From NCBI GenBank assembly GCA_038503035.1, contig JAVSML010019041.1:1-64000 (forward strand): a stretch of 64,000 bases of DNA. The letters are read 5' to 3'. The notes beneath the pieces are model-generated. The model searched no databases, was not told the origin of the DNA, and was given only the letters and a program-made list of their open reading frames with translations. The stretch comes from Crocodylus rhombifer. Taxonomy: Eukaryota; Chordata; Crocodylia; Crocodylidae. The position numbers and the translations under genes are program-made. Below, piece after piece: positions 21,366-32,340 of this stretch (position 1 is its first letter; the number at the start of each line of letters is the position of its first letter).

Positions 21366-23458
21366 TCTAGCAGTCTCCCCTGCACCAAAGAAATCTCTGG
21401 CCAACTCCTGGGTGACTGAACCATAGCTAAGGATAAGACCGGGGGATAACCCAAAGACTATGCCCTCTCGTGGCTCATGACTGACGAGATTTATCCACCC
21501 CAGTCCCCACCCTGTCCCACTAAGCGCATCCTCCATTGCAGCCACTTTCACGTCTCGGCAGGGATTCAGGAGGCTCACTCGCAGGGTCCCCAAGAGCCTG
21601 GCCTAGTATGAGCATCCTTCGCACTTATCAGCTTGGGGGAAAACTCTGCTTCTATAGATTCACGCAGGACAAATACCTTGTTCATCCCTGTCCTCCTGGG
21701 CCAACCCAGGACTCCTCCTCCAGTTTATTCTCCACACTATGTCCTGCCTTGTTTTAAAGTCCCCAGCTGCCAGGCCTTTGGCCATGTCCCTCAGGGACTA
21801 TTATTAAGTGCCACCTCCAGGCCCCTGTCATGCTAGGCACTGCACGCGATGGACTTATCACAGAGACATGCCTCTCTAGACAGGGGCAGCTTCTGAACAG
21901 CAAGGACGGGGGAGCCCAGACATTTACCCACCAGTTGGGTTCCTACGCGAGGCCCCCTCTCCTCTCAAGTACGGCACAAGCCACACGCAGGCAGCAGCCC
22001 AATGATACCTTGTGAACGGCAGCAGAGGAAGGAACATTTTGGCTAATAGCATGGAGGCAGACACCTACTCGTAGGACCAGAGGAGTAGAAGGGATTTCCT
22101 GAGACATCAGACCCAGTCCACTTTGAAATGCACACACACATGCGTGCACACATGCACGTACATGTGTCCCTATTCAGCTCTGGGCATCTGGCTTATTTTG
22201 TGTCTTAAAACACAAGAAAGAGCTGGTAGAAAAGCCAGTAGTCACAAGACTAGCGATGGCCCCTTAGCAAACATTCACCTCTTTACCATTCAATGCAGGG
22301 TGGGAGACTTATCTTTGCAGTCCAGCTCAGCCCATTGTCACGCACAGAGCCGAACCAATCTATGTAAATGCAGTACAAACACACCGCAGTCAGACAGCGT
22401 ACAGTATACGTATGTGTGCACGCATACCTGTCTCTGAGCAAGCACGTGAACAAGTCTCACCCCTGCTCACAGCACCTGTGCCACGCACCCAACCCCGGTG
22501 CCAGCCTGCTCCCTGCCGTATGGGGGGGCAACAACCTGGCCTGTGGGGTTCATGCAGATGCAGATGCACACCCACTTCTAAGCAGGCCTCTTCCCTGCCT
22601 GTATCTGATCCAGAAAGGAGTAGCCCCCGCCTTAGCGGGAGATCCTAGTGACCTCTGAAGACTCACAGATTAGGGGGGGTAGGACAGCTCAGTCAGGCCT
22701 CACCGAGAATGGGAGCTGGCTCGGAGGCAGGGAACAGCCTCCCTGTTGAAGGACTGGGAGCAGACAGCAGCTAGCTTTAAGAGGGACTTTGATGAGTTTT
22801 ATGGCAGATTATACGTGGTGCAGCGGGGGGTGCTTGCTAGCTTTGAAAGTCCCTTGGAGTATCTATGTTCCTCAGAGATGTGGTTTCAAAAAACCCCAGC
22901 AATATTAGTTCCTGAAATAAATAAAAGGCAACAAAGAAAAATGTCCTCTCTTTTGTTTTACACTCTGGCAGGCAACTACCAGGCTCACAAACTTCCTGGA
23001 CAGACCCCATCTCTCTCCTCTAGTTAAACAACACTCCTGCGGTCAAAGCACCCAATAGTGGTGGCTGCTGGGCTACTGACCCATCCCCAAAGGCTGGGCA
23101 TATGCACCATCACTGTCAGCTCCTAATCCTAATCCTCCTCCTCCTCCACCCCATAAATCCTGGGGGCATCCCTCACCCCCACTAAGCCTCGTCAGTGCCA
23201 CCTCACCTCCCAGAGAAAGCCTCCCACCTTTCCAGGGCCTCGCTCTGCCCTGAGATGGCCCTGAGAGCTTTCAAAGCACTGAAGTGCACAGTGCAGCAGA
23301 CCCCAGGACATGGGTGCTCCGGGCCGGCTGCCCTTCTCAGCTCACTCCTCCCTTTCTCTCCACCCAACCGCAAAAGCGGGCCCTGAAAAGAAGAGACTGA
23401 CAGTTGGGGAAAACAGAGGAGTACCATACAAGATTGCTCCTTACACGGGGTAAACCAG

Positions 23459-23510
23459 CTGGCACCACGGGAAAACATGCAACCCTGGCACCACGGGAAA
23501 ACATGCAACC
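23459..23510 (+). repeat. Perfect 26-bp tandem duplication
   Basis: The 26-base unit running from 'ctggcaccacgg' to 'catgcaacc' occurs twice back to back without a mismatch (23459-23484 and 23485-23510), indicating a recent local duplication. Confidence 0.9.
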
Positions 23511-25179
23511 AAGATGTAGCAGAACTGCTGCAGCTGTATCCCTGGGTCATGATGGTCCCAGCCCCCACCCTCCAGCTAGAAATACCACCCTCCCGCAAAG
23601 CCAGTCATGGCCTTAATATCTCTTCCTTCCTGCTCTGTGCTGCATGGGCCCGAGACCTTGCAGTTCATCAGGGCTAACTAAAAGGGCCTGTGTGCCACAC
23701 CCCACTCCCTGCCATGCGCCACCTTCCTGGTTCCAGCCAGGCACTACGCAAGGAGATCTGTACGCACCCATGCAGCACATGCGACACACCAGGTGTGCCC
23801 TGAGCTCCCGCTCCTGCCTGTAGAAGTGCCACGTCTCCATCCTGTGCTCTCTGCATCGGCAGTCGGGTCCCCAGCGTGCACAGGAGGCGTTACGCTGACA
23901 TCCGCCACAATTGAAAGCACCCGCTCGTCGCACGCCGGCTGGGCCTGCCCCCAGCGAGCGTCATCCAAACTTGGCGATGACTCCTTCCAGTTGCAAAAAA
24001 GCAGTTCCCCGTCAGGCCATCACTCCAGACACCCACTGATGCCAACGGCTGCCCTCACACCCTCTCACCTTCGGGGCACGTTCTCACTCCGAGGTGTCAG
24101 GGGGGGTTTCCAGCCCCTCCCAGCTTCAGAGGTGCAGGAAAGCACCAAGCCTTGCAGCGAAAGGGATCTTGCTGCAGGTGATGTGCCCAAGCAAAGTCAA
24201 AACAGCCTCGCTTTTCCACTGAGCACAGCAGGCCTGCGTCCACAGATCCTCTCAAAAGCCTCTAGCCCCCTTCCAGTGCTGCCGAAGTCGTTGCACTTCC
24301 CGGTGCAGACGTTGCCCAATATCCTGTTGAGCCACTCGTTAGACTTGCCCTCAGCAGAAGAGTGGTGCCATCCCCTTTGACCCGGGGGGAGCAGTGTGGG
24401 ACACCCAGCAGGAGGGGCTTGCAAAACCACCTGAAGAGTCAATGCCCACGTGTTGAAGACGAAGGTCCCAACCTACCAGACAGGTGCTGCTCTTCCACAG
24501 CATGGATGTGCAAGGAAAGGGCAACTACTCCCTGCTCCAAGTGGCCCGAGACTGTGCAAGAGGCACCCTGCACAGCTGCATGGCTCCAGGGCAGGTCATA
24601 CCGACTCCCAGCATACCTGCTTTCTATCTCCAAGCCTAGTAGAGCACAGGCCTGCCAGTGCCCTGCGGGTACCACCAGCACCGTGAACCCGGGCAGCCAG
24701 AAGACGGCTGCCCCCCACAGCCAGGCCGCTGGCTTGTTTTCCAGTTCTCAGCTAAATGCACCAGCGCCGCCAGCCCTGGCCGGGGAGAACAATGATGGGT
24801 TTTGTCACTGGCACCAGTCAGCCAGCAGCTTCAATAACAGCATTTCCCCATCGCAACCCAGTCCCAGGCCCTGCGTGGGGAGGCCGGGATCCTGCACACA
24901 GAGCTCCAGGAGAGATAACGGGACGCTTTATCACCGCTCTTCCCTCTTCCCAGTCTAAACGCAGCTTCTCGGCAGGCTCTCCACAGCACTTCTGCTCCGG
25001 AGACAAGGGAAATGCTGCTCTGGCGCCCAGGCAGGGCAGGCCGGACGTCTTCTGAGCCGCACTGGGCAGCCGAGAGCCCCAGGTACTTTGCCTCGGAGGA
25101 CGCTGCCGGGTGGACGCCCTCGCCCAGGCGCTCCCTTGCTGCTCCACACAGAAGGTGTTTTTGCCCCAGCTCCCCCCCA

Positions 25180-25470
25180 GCACGGCCCAGTGGTTTCTTC
25201 GGTCCTAATGAGATTACGCCTCCCCCACCTGCTGCCACCCTGCCGGCTAATGCTAATGCCCCGCTACTCCTTGCTAACAATATTAAAGCGCTGCAGGCTT
25301 ATCTCTCCCGGGCTAATCTTTTCCAGAGTCACCCTGATAAGCAGCCTGTTGCGGCTCCCCCTCCGCTCCTCTCCCCAGCCTCGCCGAGGCTCTCTGGCTG
25401 CCTTTCCATCCCCAGCTCCTCATCGCCCAAAAGATATCCAATCAGCGGCCCGGCATTCCAGACAAGAATA
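25180..25470. promoter_or_regulatory. Candidate intronic enhancer-like element
   Basis: This tract differs from the surrounding GC-rich intron. It holds a repeated TAAT core (gctaatgctaatg, 25246-25258) and two full GATA sites (cttatct at 25298-25304, tgataag at 25335-25341). It also holds further TAAT cores and a gatatccaatcag stretch near 25433. No repeat family or reading frame explains it. The role is inference from motif clustering only. Confidence 0.3.
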
Positions 25471-25689
25471 GCGGGCAGAGGCAAAGCAAAGCTGCTATTG
25501 TCAGTGACCTGGCCGGCATACAGGGACGGGACGAGGGGCGAAGACAGATTGCAGCGTCCAGAAGAATTTCACCCGGGACTGCGGTCAACGGGACTAATGA
25601 GAGAGAAAGCGCCACGCTCACCCACTCCAATAGCTCGCCCCCGGGCAGTAACCTCGGTGGCAGAGGAGTCCGTTGAAGCCTGCTTGCAA

Positions 25690-25845
25690 TGCCCTGCCCC
25701 GAATCCCTGTGACCTTGGGCACACTGCTTAACCTGTGTGCCTCAGCTGCCCATCTGTAAAACATTATGGCTACTACCACCTCCCCACCTGCCAGGTCAGG
25801 CGGGGATAACGCACGAGATGCTGCAAGCTGCTCAGATACCGGAGG
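25690..25845 (+). mobile_element. MIR-like SINE, plus orientation
   Basis: 'ccctgtgaccttgggcacac' and 'tgcctcagctgcccatctgt aaaacatta' track the MIR core. The head is poorly preserved. Confidence 0.6.
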
Positions 25846-26803
25846 GCTGTGCTAACGGACCTCCACAGGTATCCAAGATATACAGAAGCCTTAGTATAGA
25901 CAGCACTGGGGCTCACTGAATCAGACGCACTGGCAAAAATACTGGACTGTGTCTATTCCCACTCCGCGCCCCAGGAAGTCTGGCAGAGTTGCACGCAGAA
26001 GGGAACACGCTTCCACACGTGTGCTTCGCACGAAGAACAGAGCGGAGGCCCAGGAGCACACGCGGGTCAGACCCGGGCCAGCTGCCACCTCGCGGCAGCA
26101 CACGGTTTACCTGGCTGACCTGGCCGGCGACGCGCTTGCCTGTTCCCAGGGGCACATCTCTAAAATACCTTGGGTGGGCTGGACCTAAGAGAAAGTGCCA
26201 GCTCAGGGGGAAACATCACCACGCACGGTGATAATCTGGGCTGAGCCTGCGTCCGGAAGCAATGCCAGGAAACGGGGCCCCATCGGCTCTGCAGAAAAAG
26301 TGAGCTGGGTTTAGCCATTTGCATTTGAGGCCAGAGCCTGCGTGCTGGGCTGAGCAGACTGTCCCGGCCCACCATTGAACCGTGCGGCCCAGGCACTGCC
26401 ATCCCCTCCCAGCCTCTTCGGTATCACAACTCCTTCTGCCGGCGGTCTGAGGAAGGTGCTCAGAGGATCGAAGCAGTCAGGCCACCATCTGTTCACCTTG
26501 GCGGGGGCCCTTTGTGGCAGCCGTCATTGCCTTCAGAGTCATCAGAACAAACCGATTTGGGGAGGGGGGAAAAGAACAGCCTCAAGGAAAGCCTGTTTTC
26601 GGCGCCCGCTCGGGCACGTGAAGCACACCCAGCTAGAGACAGCCTGGGCTGCATGAACATGGAGACTCTTTGGGTACAAGGTGGGAGAGCACAAGTTCTC
26701 CCCCTCCCTTGTGACGGGGCACGTAGCGGGGGAAAAGCAGAGGCAGGAACCACCAGGGAAACTCAAGTCCTCTCTCATTTCAGGGCAGTGCCCCCTCCCC
26801 TCT

Positions 26804-26827
26804 GGGTCAGGGTCAGGGTCAGGGTCC
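26804..26827 (+). repeat. Short (GGGTCA)n microsatellite, four units
   Basis: GGGTCA is repeated three times and followed by GGGTCC. It is telomere-like in look but not TTAGGG, and too short to read more into. Confidence 0.85.
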
Positions 26828-27159
26828 GCTAAGCAACCAAGACTTCCACGAATGCAAAGGGGATTGTTTCCTCCCCTTCTGGGGCAGGGATAACCTCTCC
26901 CGGTCAAGGCTGGGATGCAACTGCTGCCACTTCCAGAAGTCTTTCCCTCTCCTCTCCCTGCTTTGCCTTGCATTTCTCAGCTCACGGCCCCAGCTTCCCG
27001 AGGGTCCAGGAGGCGCATGAGGGGGAATGAGTCCAGCACGGGCCTCCTCCTGTCCACTTCACTCTTTCCCAATGCAATTTAGTCAGACGCTGCCGGCTGA
27101 CTGAACATTAATCATCTGTCACACGGAGATAAGTCTAAACCCAGCCACATTCCCTACAC

Positions 27160-27665
27160 CCGTGATTCTCAACTGGGTGTTGCAGCCCCCACGGTGCCCT
27201 GAGACCCTTCCACGGGTGCCGCGGGATGCTGCACAACGTTAGCCCTATTACAGGAGTGGGCAATTATTTTGGGCAGAGGGCTGCTTACTGAGTTTGGCAA
27301 GCCATCGACAGGCAGCCAGAGGCAGATAAATATTAATTTTCTAAATTTTTTAGGGGTCCCGCGGGCTGGATAGAATAGCCTAGCAGGCCGTAACCGGCCC
27401 ACAAGCCGCATTTTGCCCACTCCTGCCCTGTTAGGTGTGGCAAACACGATTCAGAAGATAAACCCAGAGATTTCAAAGAGGGATTCAGCGTCTAAAACCT
27501 CCTGACCAGCTGTGGTCTGAGTGCTTGCAGCAGAAAAATTGCTCTAGTGTTTTCCCATAGTTAAAAAAAAAAGAGGCGCAAAAGCCAAGTCCTGGCATTT
27601 TCCATGGGGTGCTGGATTCTAACAAGGGGGACGCTGAGTCTAAAAGCCAAAGTTGAGCACCACTG
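27160..27665. mobile_element. hAT-type nonautonomous DNA transposon (outer), split by a second element
   Basis: The ends form imperfect terminal inverted repeats: CCGTGATTCTCAACT at 27160 pairs with the reverse complement of the right end at 27665 (12 of 15 positions). The GTGGTTCTCAAC-like end is typical of hAT MITEs in amniotes. Flanking 8-base duplications are eroded (4 of 8 match). The inner element at 27251-27425 interrupts it, so this one is older. Confidence 0.6.
27251..27425. mobile_element. Short hAT-like MITE with TIRs and 8-bp target duplication (inner)
   Basis: A 175-base element has perfect 13-base terminal inverted repeats (CAGGAGTGGGCAA ... TTGCCCACTCCTG). It is bounded by CCCTATTA (27243-27250) and CCCTGTTA (27426-27433), an 8-base duplication with one mismatch, as expected for hAT transposition. 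It is inserted into the older element at 27160-27665 and has no coding capacity. Confidence 0.8.
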
Positions 27666-28499
27666 CTCCGCATGAAGGCAAGCATCCTTTAGTCCAGTCT
27701 CACCACGGCACTGGGGGGCTGCACAGGCCTTCTTCCCTGAACGGGGAAAGGAAAGGGCAAGGCAGGCCACTGGGATGTTCTCGGAGGCTGAAGCGATAGC
27801 AACTTGCCTGTTCCCAGCTGTGGCTTCCTACACTGTCTGCTCCCCATCTGTCTGGGGGAAACGACTCCCAAGCCTGTCTGATCCCCGCACGCTGTCAGGA
27901 TTTACCAGTTGTGCTACCAGCCCAGTCCCCCCCTTGTGCCAGGCACTCAGCCAACGCAGATCTCCCACACAGTCCGGGCTTACGCTTGAAGGGTTGAACT
28001 TGTGTTTTTCAAGGCCTCGGCACTATGGGAGCCCTACCCGAGGCTCTGCCAGGAAAATGGAAAAGGGAGATTATTTTTTCTCTCCTGCTTTGTAATTGCT
28101 GAAATCTCAGGCATAGCCAGCCTGCTCTTCCCTGGCTTTCCTACCGCTTCAAAGATGTTTACAGCTAACCTTGACATCTTAATCCAAGGAGCAACGGTGC
28201 CAGCTCGAATGGCAAAACACTCAGGATGCAGGAAGCTGGCATTATAAAGGCGTTCCTTGAATTGAACCATCGGACTAAAAACCCCCTTTCTCCTTGCTCA
28301 CTTCTATGCTGGGTTCCTGTGATGACACGACCCCTCTGGGTTTTCCCATCATCGTGAAGACAGGACTTAAATCCTTCGAAAAAACAAGCAAGGATAAAAA
28401 AAAGAAAACTTTGGGAAAAACTTTTGCCGTTATAAATGCAATGCCAAGGAAACAAAAAAAGGGGCTAGGTCTCTCGTGCTTCTTTGCAGGTTGCATTTA

Positions 28500-29210
28500 A
28501 CATCGTCTAGGCGTGTGGGAATAAGAGGGAGCACAAATAGCGGGGAGTGGGAATTGAAACATTTGCCCCTAACCTGAGAGACGGCATGGACAACCATGGA
28601 AGCAAAGAGCTTAATGAAGAGGATGCAGAGAGGAAATAACATGACATCCGACCTGGAACAATGCACATTAACATTTCTGACGGAAAATCCTCCAGCACCG
28701 TGACATATAACATAAGAGAGCTGGTTGGAAAGCTGCGATACCAGGACAGAGGCCGGAGCAGGAAGGAGCATACATAAAGCACACGGCAGAGAACGGCAAA
28801 GTACCTGCAGCATTTAATTATAGCAAACAAATTAGAAGGCGATGGCCCTGATCCCCCTTGCATGCTTGGAAAGCAGAGAGCTGGGCCGGATAATGAATGA
28901 TCTCTACTGAAAAGGGAAATTTAGGCCATTTACTAACAAAGAAAGAACACACTGATCAGATAGGGCTCACTTTTTCCACTCGCATACAGCTTAATAGTTT
29001 TTATAGAGCGGGGAAAGTTTCCTGGGAGACACCAAAGAATAGAGGTTGCTGAGTTATTCAGGGTGTGAGAGGCAGGGAAGAGACGGTATCTCTGGGAAGA
29101 AATGATAAAATCCATACACGGTGTGGAGATGAGCAGGCTGTCAAGCAAATCCGTCTGCGGCAGCTTTGGCATTGAAGGGATTAAGTGAGGAAGGGTTACT
29201 GGGTTAACTA
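28500..29210. promoter_or_regulatory. Candidate conserved-noncoding-like tract
   Basis: About 700 bases are AT-richer than the flanks, free of recognised repeats, and rich in homeodomain/HMG-like words such as atttaattatag near 28813 and aacaaagaaag near 28936. The texture resembles deeply conserved intronic regulatory DNA. Without alignment this is only a suggestion. Confidence 0.25.
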
Positions 29211-30454
29211 CAGAAAGTGCCACTCGCTCTGCAGAGCAGGTCATGCTGCACACCCCTGTACGGCAGCATTTTTATACCCCACACGATTAAAGCTAAGGAG
29301 CAGGAACGACCCAAATGGTGGTCGCTTCTGATGCCTTTGGAGCCAGCATCTTCTTGGGAAATACACTTCATGATGGTTGCATCTTCCAAACCTTCTGATG
29401 CTCCGGTTTTGGAGAGGGGGGACTGTCGTAGGAAAGGTGAAACAAACCTCGCGCAGACACCGGTCCTCCTTCAATGCAATGCACAGCTCACATGGAGAAG
29501 GATCACCCTGGACACGTCCACTGAACCAGGCAGTGCTCTGTGAAACCAGTGCTTCACCTGGGCGTCTGCAGCGACACAACCCCCAGCCAGAAGCCGAGAA
29601 GCACATGGGAATCAGCTTTCAAAAGGGTCCAGCACAGACGTCTGGGGAGCAAACAGCCCACGAGGACGCACCTTTCTTCTCTGCTGAAAGGCATGGGGCT
29701 GGAAGGGGGAAAGGGTCCATACTCTAAAAAACACAGGGACAACTGGCTTGTCCACGTGGATACCAGACCCGGCCTGCAGCGAGGCCGTGGCAGTGTCTCT
29801 GTAACGCTGCCAAGAAGGAGACTCGCCCTCTTCTCATCATGAGCATCTGTTTGAATGGATGGTTATGACACATAATAGCCTCCTCCCATGTGCATGTGCC
29901 CAATTGTCCCTAAAGACTCACCCAACCCATTTCCTGGTCTCTTTCCCACCTCCTTACCCTCCAAAGGCTAGCTCTAGGGCACTTCGCTCTAGGATCTAGA
30001 GGTGGTAGTGGGTCTGATGCAGATCCCAACCTAGCCCTGATCTCTGTAACTGACTGAACAAAACCCCCTGACCCAAACATTTCCAAGCCTGGGGAGACCT
30101 CAGATGCCAGCTTTCCATGGCAGAGCCATTTTTGCAGTAAATCACTGTTAACCCCCTCGGAAGAGCTGGGTAGGTGCAAAGATGCCGTATCTGCTGCTTG
30201 TGGGCAAGCACTGAAGGATCGTGCTTCCACCTCCCAGCAGCGCCAGCCTGGGATTCCTTCTGGCTCCTCCGAGTCCTCCAGGACACCTCGACTGTCCTGC
30301 CTGGTGACTTGTCCATCAGAGATCATCCTGCAGCTAGGACATATTAATGCTAAGGGAATAAGCTAGGCCAAGACACCTACTCCGACCCCCCACTGCCTGG
30401 AGAGCAGTCCTTTCTGTGCATCAGGCTCCTGAAAAAGGGGTGAGGAACAGAATC

Positions 30455-30745
30455 ATAAAAAATTAGGGTTTTGCAGTTGTTAGGGGGCTGGAAGGGACTC
30501 AGGCGGTCACATCCAGTCCAACCCCCTGCTCAAAGCAGGACCAGCCCCAACTACATCATCCCAGCCAAGGCTTTGTTGAGCCAGGTCTTCAAAACCTCCA
30601 AGGATGGAGAGTTCACCACCTGCCTAGGTAACCCATCCCAGCACCTCAGCCCCCTCCTAGTGAGACAGTTTTTTCTAATATCCAACCTCCGCTTCCCTTG
30701 CTGCAACTTGAGACCATCGCTCCTCGTTCTGTCGTCCCTTAGCCC
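30455..30745 (-). mobile_element. CR1 LINE, 3' end, minus orientation
   Basis: This is a very clear copy: 'ggctggaagggactcaggcg', 'ccagtccaaccccctgctca', 'catcatcccagccaaggctt', 'gttcaccacctgcctaggta' and 'ctaatatccaacctccgctt' appear in order. It is the reverse complement of the CR1 3' region, in sense with MACF1. Confidence 0.9.
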
Positions 30746-31479
30746 AAGCCCCTGTCGTTTTATGTCCGTCCAGGGAAAGGGAGAAGGGGAAGGAAGGGCT
30801 AATGATCAAGAAGGGATGTCTGAAAAAGGCTGGAAGAAGGCAATACCTGCTGGAGAAGGAAAAAAAAAACAGGAGACATGCAAAGACTGGGGTGGGGGCA
30901 ACGTTCCCATTGTCCCGCAGAGACAGGGCAACATCCAGCACTTGGTTGTTTCCGAAGTGCTGGGCAAGTCGCTAATGACTCCTCAGGCCTCACGCAAGAG
31001 AGAAGCCCCCGGATACCTGCTAACGAACCTTGTACTGCATGTGAGAGAGAAGCCCCTGGATAACTGCTGCTTTGAGAAGCTGAGGCAGAGACGCACTCAG
31101 CTGCCCGGTGCATGAGCAACAGCATGAAGCAGAAGCCGGGAGTGTTGCAGAACTGAGTTCCCACTAGCTGGGCGGGTGTGGGCATCTGTCTGTCTGCACA
31201 GAGGCATTAAGATTTTATTGCAAGAAACCACTGTGACACGCATTGCCTGCCCCTGCCCTGGAGGGACCAGGGTGAGGAAGAAAGCAGGTACACAAAAGCC
31301 CAGAACCAGGACAGACGGTGCCACCCTGTACGAGACTGGGCGAGACCCTGAAACGAGGCCCCTCCTTTGGCCGACCATCCCGACAGATCCTCACTCGTCT
31401 TCCAAGTGCTTGCAAGAGCCCCTTTCCCGCAGCCCAGCAGGAGAAATATTTAGCAACATTTATTCAGAGATTTCTTCTC

Positions 31480-32330
31480 GGTTCTGGGAACAGCCTGGCA
31501 GGACCCAGCCCTCCCTCCCCCGCGTGGCTTCTCCCCAAAGGAGGAGGGAAGGGAGGAGAGAGCCAAGGGAGACAGGGCGGGTAAGTGGAGGGAGAGACCA
31601 GAAAGCAGCAGCCTCTTGCTCCTCGCTTCCAGGATGTCCGAAGCCCCCCAGAGCCCCGCGTCTTGAACACGGCCGCAAGCCTCCACGACTTCCGGGAGGA
31701 CGGAGTCCGACCCGCGCCCCCACAACGGGGCGGCGACAACCATCTGGGTACCGTGTGCCCCCTCCCGCCCACGTGCCAGCCACTCATCGCCCCTCGTGCG
31801 CGCCCTCGACCTCTCGCTCGCGGCCGGCGGCACACTAGGGTGCGAAAGGGTTGGGAGGTGCGAACCCGGGAGGGATGAACCGTACCTGCTCTCGTCCTCC
31901 TCTTCCAGTACAAGATGCCGGCGATGCCCAGAACATGACTCAAGATGAAGACCGCGGGCGGCAGAAAGGCCCCGTCCAAGAGCGGCATCGTCACCTCGCC
32001 CCCACCCGCGGCCCGCCGTCCCGTCCTGCTCTCGTGCGCCCACGCGTCCGCGTCTGGCTCCGGATGCCTTTCTCCTGAGGTTACCGCCACAGGGGTCTCG
32101 CTCCCTCTTCCCCCGTGATGCTAGAGGCAGGCATCGAGCTTGCAGCGACGAGCAAAACTTCCTGCCGGCTCGCACGGTGCGCGTCTTCTCCCCCCCCGGG
32201 AGGCCCCTCTCCTCCCCCCCGCCCCCGCCTCCGACGGGCACAGTCACAGCAGAGGGGACGCCCGCCGGCCTCGGTGCTCCTCGCACGGGGTCAGAGACAG
32301 CGAGTGTCAGGCTGACTCCAACATCTTTCC
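31480..32330. promoter_or_regulatory. CpG island over the transmembrane first exon
   Basis: This block is rich in CG dinucleotides (for example around 31655-31860 and 31955-32060), in contrast to the CpG-poor introns on both sides. It covers the first exon at 31886-31988 and its upstream region, and is the natural promoter for a transcript starting there on the minus strand. Confidence 0.6.
31886..31988 (-). CDS. MACF1: MACF1 alternative first exon with membrane anchor (plectin-1b-like)
   Basis: ATG at 31988 (A at -3) opens 34 codons plus one base. It starts MPLLDGAFLPPAVFILSH, continues VLGIAGILYW and then the basic run KRRTR. Residues 8-28 form a single hydrophobic segment closed by positive charges, a signal-anchor or tail-in-membrane design. 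The donor GCAG|gtacgg at 31886 is phase 1, so splicing to 17466 gives ...[12 protein letters not shown] in frame. The arrangement FLPP-hydrophobic-YWKRR resembles plectin 1b, whose N-terminus targets the outer mitochondrial membrane, and dystonin isoform 2 has a comparable anchor. The exon probably directs a membrane-bound, full actin-binding form of MACF1. The organelle cannot be told from sequence. An in-frame upstream ATG at 32090 would add 34 residues, which would bury the anchor, so the downstream start is preferred. Confidence 0.82.
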
Positions 32331-32340
32331 TTGGCATCCA

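Larger units (their letters stand above)
17467..31885 (-). other. Large MACF1 intron between TM first exon and common exon 2
   Basis: This 14.4 kb intron contains several CR1s (19165-19560, 19915-20385, 30455-30745), MIR-like SINEs (21220-21365, 25690-25845), a 26-base tandem duplication (23459-23510) and nested hAT elements (27160-27665). It also has two tracts that look like conserved noncoding DNA (about 25180-25470 and 28500-29210). No further splice-compatible exon was recognised. Confidence 0.75.
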
